From NCBI RefSeq assembly GCF_027947595.1, contig NZ_CP116257.1:1984001-2048000 (forward strand): a stretch of DNA of 64,000 nt, in the 5' to 3' direction. Numbering within the stretch: position 1 is the stretch's first letter; every line of letters begins with the position of its first letter. Position numbers and translations under genes: made by a program. Under the pieces are notes generated by a model. The model searched no databases. It was not told where the DNA came from and saw nothing but the letters and a program-made list of their open reading frames with translations. The stretch is from Streptomyces lienomycini (GTDB taxonomy: Bacteria > Actinomycetota > Actinomycetes > Streptomycetales > Streptomycetaceae). This document shows, one piece after another, positions 62,276 through 64,000 of this stretch.

Positions 62276-63081
62276 GCCCGTACCCCGGCCGGGTGCGCCG
62301 CCGCGCCGTCCCGCTCCCACACGGCCCACGGGCGCTCGCCGCGGGTGTAGGCGGCGTCGAGCGCGGCCCGCTCCTTCACGGTGTCGGTCGGCTTCCAGAA
62401 GCCCCGGTGCTGGTGCGCCACCAGCCGCCCCCGCTTGGCGAGTTGGGCGCAGCCGTCGGCGACCAGGTCGCCGTCCTCCGGTATGTGGTCGAAGACCTCC
62501 TGGCGGAGCACGAAGTAGCCGCCGTTCTCCCACAGCGGCAGTTCGCTCACCGCGGTGATGCCTCCCACCAGCCCGTCCTCGCCCAGGTCCACGCAGTGGA
62601 ACGAGGACTGCGGCGGCACCACCATCATCGACGCGCCGGCGTCGCGCCGGGCGAAGTTGTCGATCATCGTCGGCAGCGGGGCGTCGGTGAGCACGTCGGC
62701 GTAGTTGGCGAGGAACATCTCGTCGCCGTCCAGGTGGTGGCGCACCCGGCGCAGCCGTTCCCCGATCGGCGACTCGATGCCAGTCTGCGCGAAGGTGATC
62801 GTCCAGTCCGAGATGTCGGTCGACAGCAGCTCGGTCCGTCCGCCGCGCAGGACGAAGTCGTTGGACGTCGTCTCCTCGTAGTTGAGGAAGAAGTCCTTGA
62901 TGTGGTGCGCCCCGTAGCCGAGGCACAGGATGAACTCCCGGTGCCCGAAGTGCGCGTAGTAGCGCATGACGTGCCAGATCAGCGGGCGCGGGCCGACCAT
63001 CGCCATCGGCTTGGGCACGTCGTCGGATGCGCCGCTGCGCATGCGCATCCCGTAACCGCCGCAGAACAGTACGACCTTCAT
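62272..63081 (-). CDS. Glucose-1-phosphate cytidylyltransferase-like nucleotidyltransferase
   Basis: ATG 63081 overlaps the methyltransferase stop (ATGA). The 269 residues read VVLFCGGYGMRMRSGASDDV, then PKPMAMVGPRPLIWHVMRYY and CLGYGAHHIKDFFLNYEETT, as in RfbF. The glycine-rich loop is CGGYGMRMR rather than AGGLGTRL. It probably makes CDP-glucose, the start of CDP-linked deoxysugars. The next enzyme, a CDP-glucose 4,6-dehydratase, is not in the window and may be coded beyond it. Confidence 0.9.
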   Translation of the reverse strand: MKVVLFCGGYGMRMRSGASDDVPKPMAMVGPRPLIWHVMRYYAHFGHREFILCLGYGAHHIKDFFLNYEETTSNDFVLRGGRTELLSTDISDWTITFAQTGIESPIGERLRRVRHHLDGDEMFLANYADVLTDAPLPTMIDNFARRDAGASMMVVPPQSSFHCVDLGEDGLVGGITAVSELPLWENGGYFVLRQEVFDHIPEDGDLVADGCAQLAKRGRLVAHQHRGFWKPTDTVKERAALDAAYTRGERPWAVWERDGAAAHPAGVRA

Positions 63082-64000
63082 GACTTCCCCTCGACGATGC
63101 TCAGGTTCGGCACGGGAAAGACCAGCCGGCCGCCCCAGTCGTGCACGAAGGACAGCTGCTCGACCAGCTCGGCCCGCAGGTTCCACGGGAGGACGAGCAC
63201 GTAGTCCGGCCGGTCGGCGGCGATGCGCTCGGGCGGCAGGATCGGGATGCGGGTGCCCGGGGTGAACCTGCCGTGCTTGTACGGGTTGCGGTCGACCGTG
63301 TACGCGAGCAGGTCCGGCCGGACGCCGCAGTGGTTGAGCAGGGTGTTGCCCTTGCCCGGGGCGCCGTAGCCGACCACCGTCTCGCCGCGCTCGGCCGCCT
63401 CGACAAGGAACCGCAGCAGGTCCCGGCGCACCTTGGCCACCCGGGCGGAGAACTCGGCGTACCCGGTCAGCTCCTGGAGCCCGGCGGCCTTCTCCCGGTC
63501 CAGCACCTCGGCCACCCGGGCGCTCGGCTCGCCGGCCGCCCCGGCCGGACGGGCCCACAGCCGGATGGAACCGCCGTGCGTGGGCAGCAGTTCGACGTCC
63601 ACGAGGGTGAGCCCGCCGCTCGCCAGCGCCCGGGCCGCGGACGCGACCGTGTAGTACTGGAAGTGCTCGTGGTAGATCGTGTCGTACTGGTTCTCCTCGA
63701 TCAGGGTCAGCAGGTGCTGCACCTCGACGGAGACCCAGCCGTCGTCGGCGACCAGGGCGCGCAGGCCCTCGGTGAAGCCGACGACGTCGGGTATGTGCGC
63801 GTACACGTTGTTGGCCACGACCAGGTCGGCAGGTCCGTGCTCCGCGCGGACGGCCGAGCCGGTCGCCGGGTCCAGGAACGCGGTGAGCGTCGGCACCCCC
63901 GCCTCCCGCGCCGCCGCCCCCACGTTCACCGACGGCTCGACGCCCAGGCAGCGCACCCCGCGGTCCACCAGGTGCTTCAGCAGGTAGCCGTCGTTGCTCG
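63078..64000 (-). CDS. SAM-dependent C-methyltransferase, N-terminus beyond window
   Basis: The frame enters the window at base 64000 with SNDGYLLKHL, a SAM-binding block, and continues to the stop at 63078. GVEPSVNVGAAA, VVANNVYAHIPDV and VEVQHLLTLIEENQYDTIYH are typical of TylCIII/NovU-type sugar C-methyltransferases. The C-terminal domain has VVGYGAPGKGNTLLNHCGVR and VLPWNLRAEL. It probably adds a methyl to C-3 of a keto-sugar, giving a branched sugar. The N-terminal zinc-binding region lies outside the window. Confidence 0.9.
   Translation of the reverse strand, partial: SNDGYLLKHLVDRGVRCLGVEPSVNVGAAAREAGVPTLTAFLDPATGSAVRAEHGPADLVVANNVYAHIPDVVGFTEGLRALVADDGWVSVEVQHLLTLIEENQYDTIYHEHFQYYTVASAARALASGGLTLVDVELLPTHGGSIRLWARPAGAAGEPSARVAEVLDREKAAGLQELTGYAEFSARVAKVRRDLLRFLVEAAERGETVVGYGAPGKGNTLLNHCGVRPDLLAYTVDRNPYKHGRFTPGTRIPILPPERIAADRPDYVLVLPWNLRAELVEQLSFVHDWGGRLVFPVPNLSIVEGKS

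Overview
The window is high-GC, gene-dense DNA with strongly GC-biased third codon positions, many GTG starts and many 4-bp stop/start overlaps. A secreted GH10 xylanase sits beside a secreted GH62 arabinofuranosidase, both with ricin-type carbohydrate-binding modules. With many TetR/GntR/IclR/Lrp regulators, a Spo0M-like protein and an LCP protein, this points to a Streptomyces chromosome. No rRNA, tRNA, CRISPR array or intact insertion sequence was seen.

Region 1 (1-10.2 kb) is accessory. It holds an amidase 3' end, a TetR regulator, and a tight four-gene minus-strand operon: XRE/TPR regulator, TIR-domain protein, P-loop NTPase, and a membrane protein with an SPFH-like region. All junctions are 4-bp overlaps. 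The TIR tail and the NTPase N-terminus share a short glycine-rich strand motif that resembles amyloid-signalling tails. A decayed fifth gene follows. Around the operon lie a possible Doc-toxin remnant, a PD-(D/E)XK-like protein, and an AbiEii-like toxin pseudogene with an intact partner. I read this as a defence or conflict island, and the operon is the best candidate here for an undescribed system.

Region 2 (10.2-25.1 kb) carries the divergent xlnA/abfB pair with a GAAA-N-TTTC operator region. Next is a GMC oxidoreductase / ferritin-like / sorbitol-dehydrogenase-small-subunit operon. Then comes a BlaI/M56 pair whose TCTACA-N4-TGTAGA operator recurs before an LCP gene and, in degenerate form, before a small gene. 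Two CNNM/CBS membrane proteins close the region.

Region 3 (25.2-40.8 kb) has a frameshifted GlxA-type regulator with a rhodanese. It also has a ManD plus ABC-importer operon under a FadR-type GntR regulator, and several regulator/enzyme pairs with visible palindromic operators: SDR/XRE, TetR/TIM-barrel-like protein, TetR/SDR-like protein and Lrp/MFS.

Region 4 (40.8-53.1 kb) is catabolic. A homogentisate operon (hmgA, a 305-aa unknown, fahA, two CoA-transferase subunits) lacks a recognisable maleylacetoacetate isomerase. An IclR-controlled cluster of a transporter, two SDRs, an FAD dehydrogenase and two SnoaL-like proteins follows, with unknown substrate.

Region 5 (53.2-64 kb) has a PAP2 phosphatase and then a ten-gene minus-strand glycan cluster running off the window end. 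It contains a methyltransferase, a nucleotidyltransferase, a PIG-L deacetylase, an epimerase, a DUF4910 protein, a flippase, a GT2, a pyruvyltransferase, an RmlC-like epimerase and a GSAM-like aminotransferase. It probably makes and exports a polymer containing a modified sugar.
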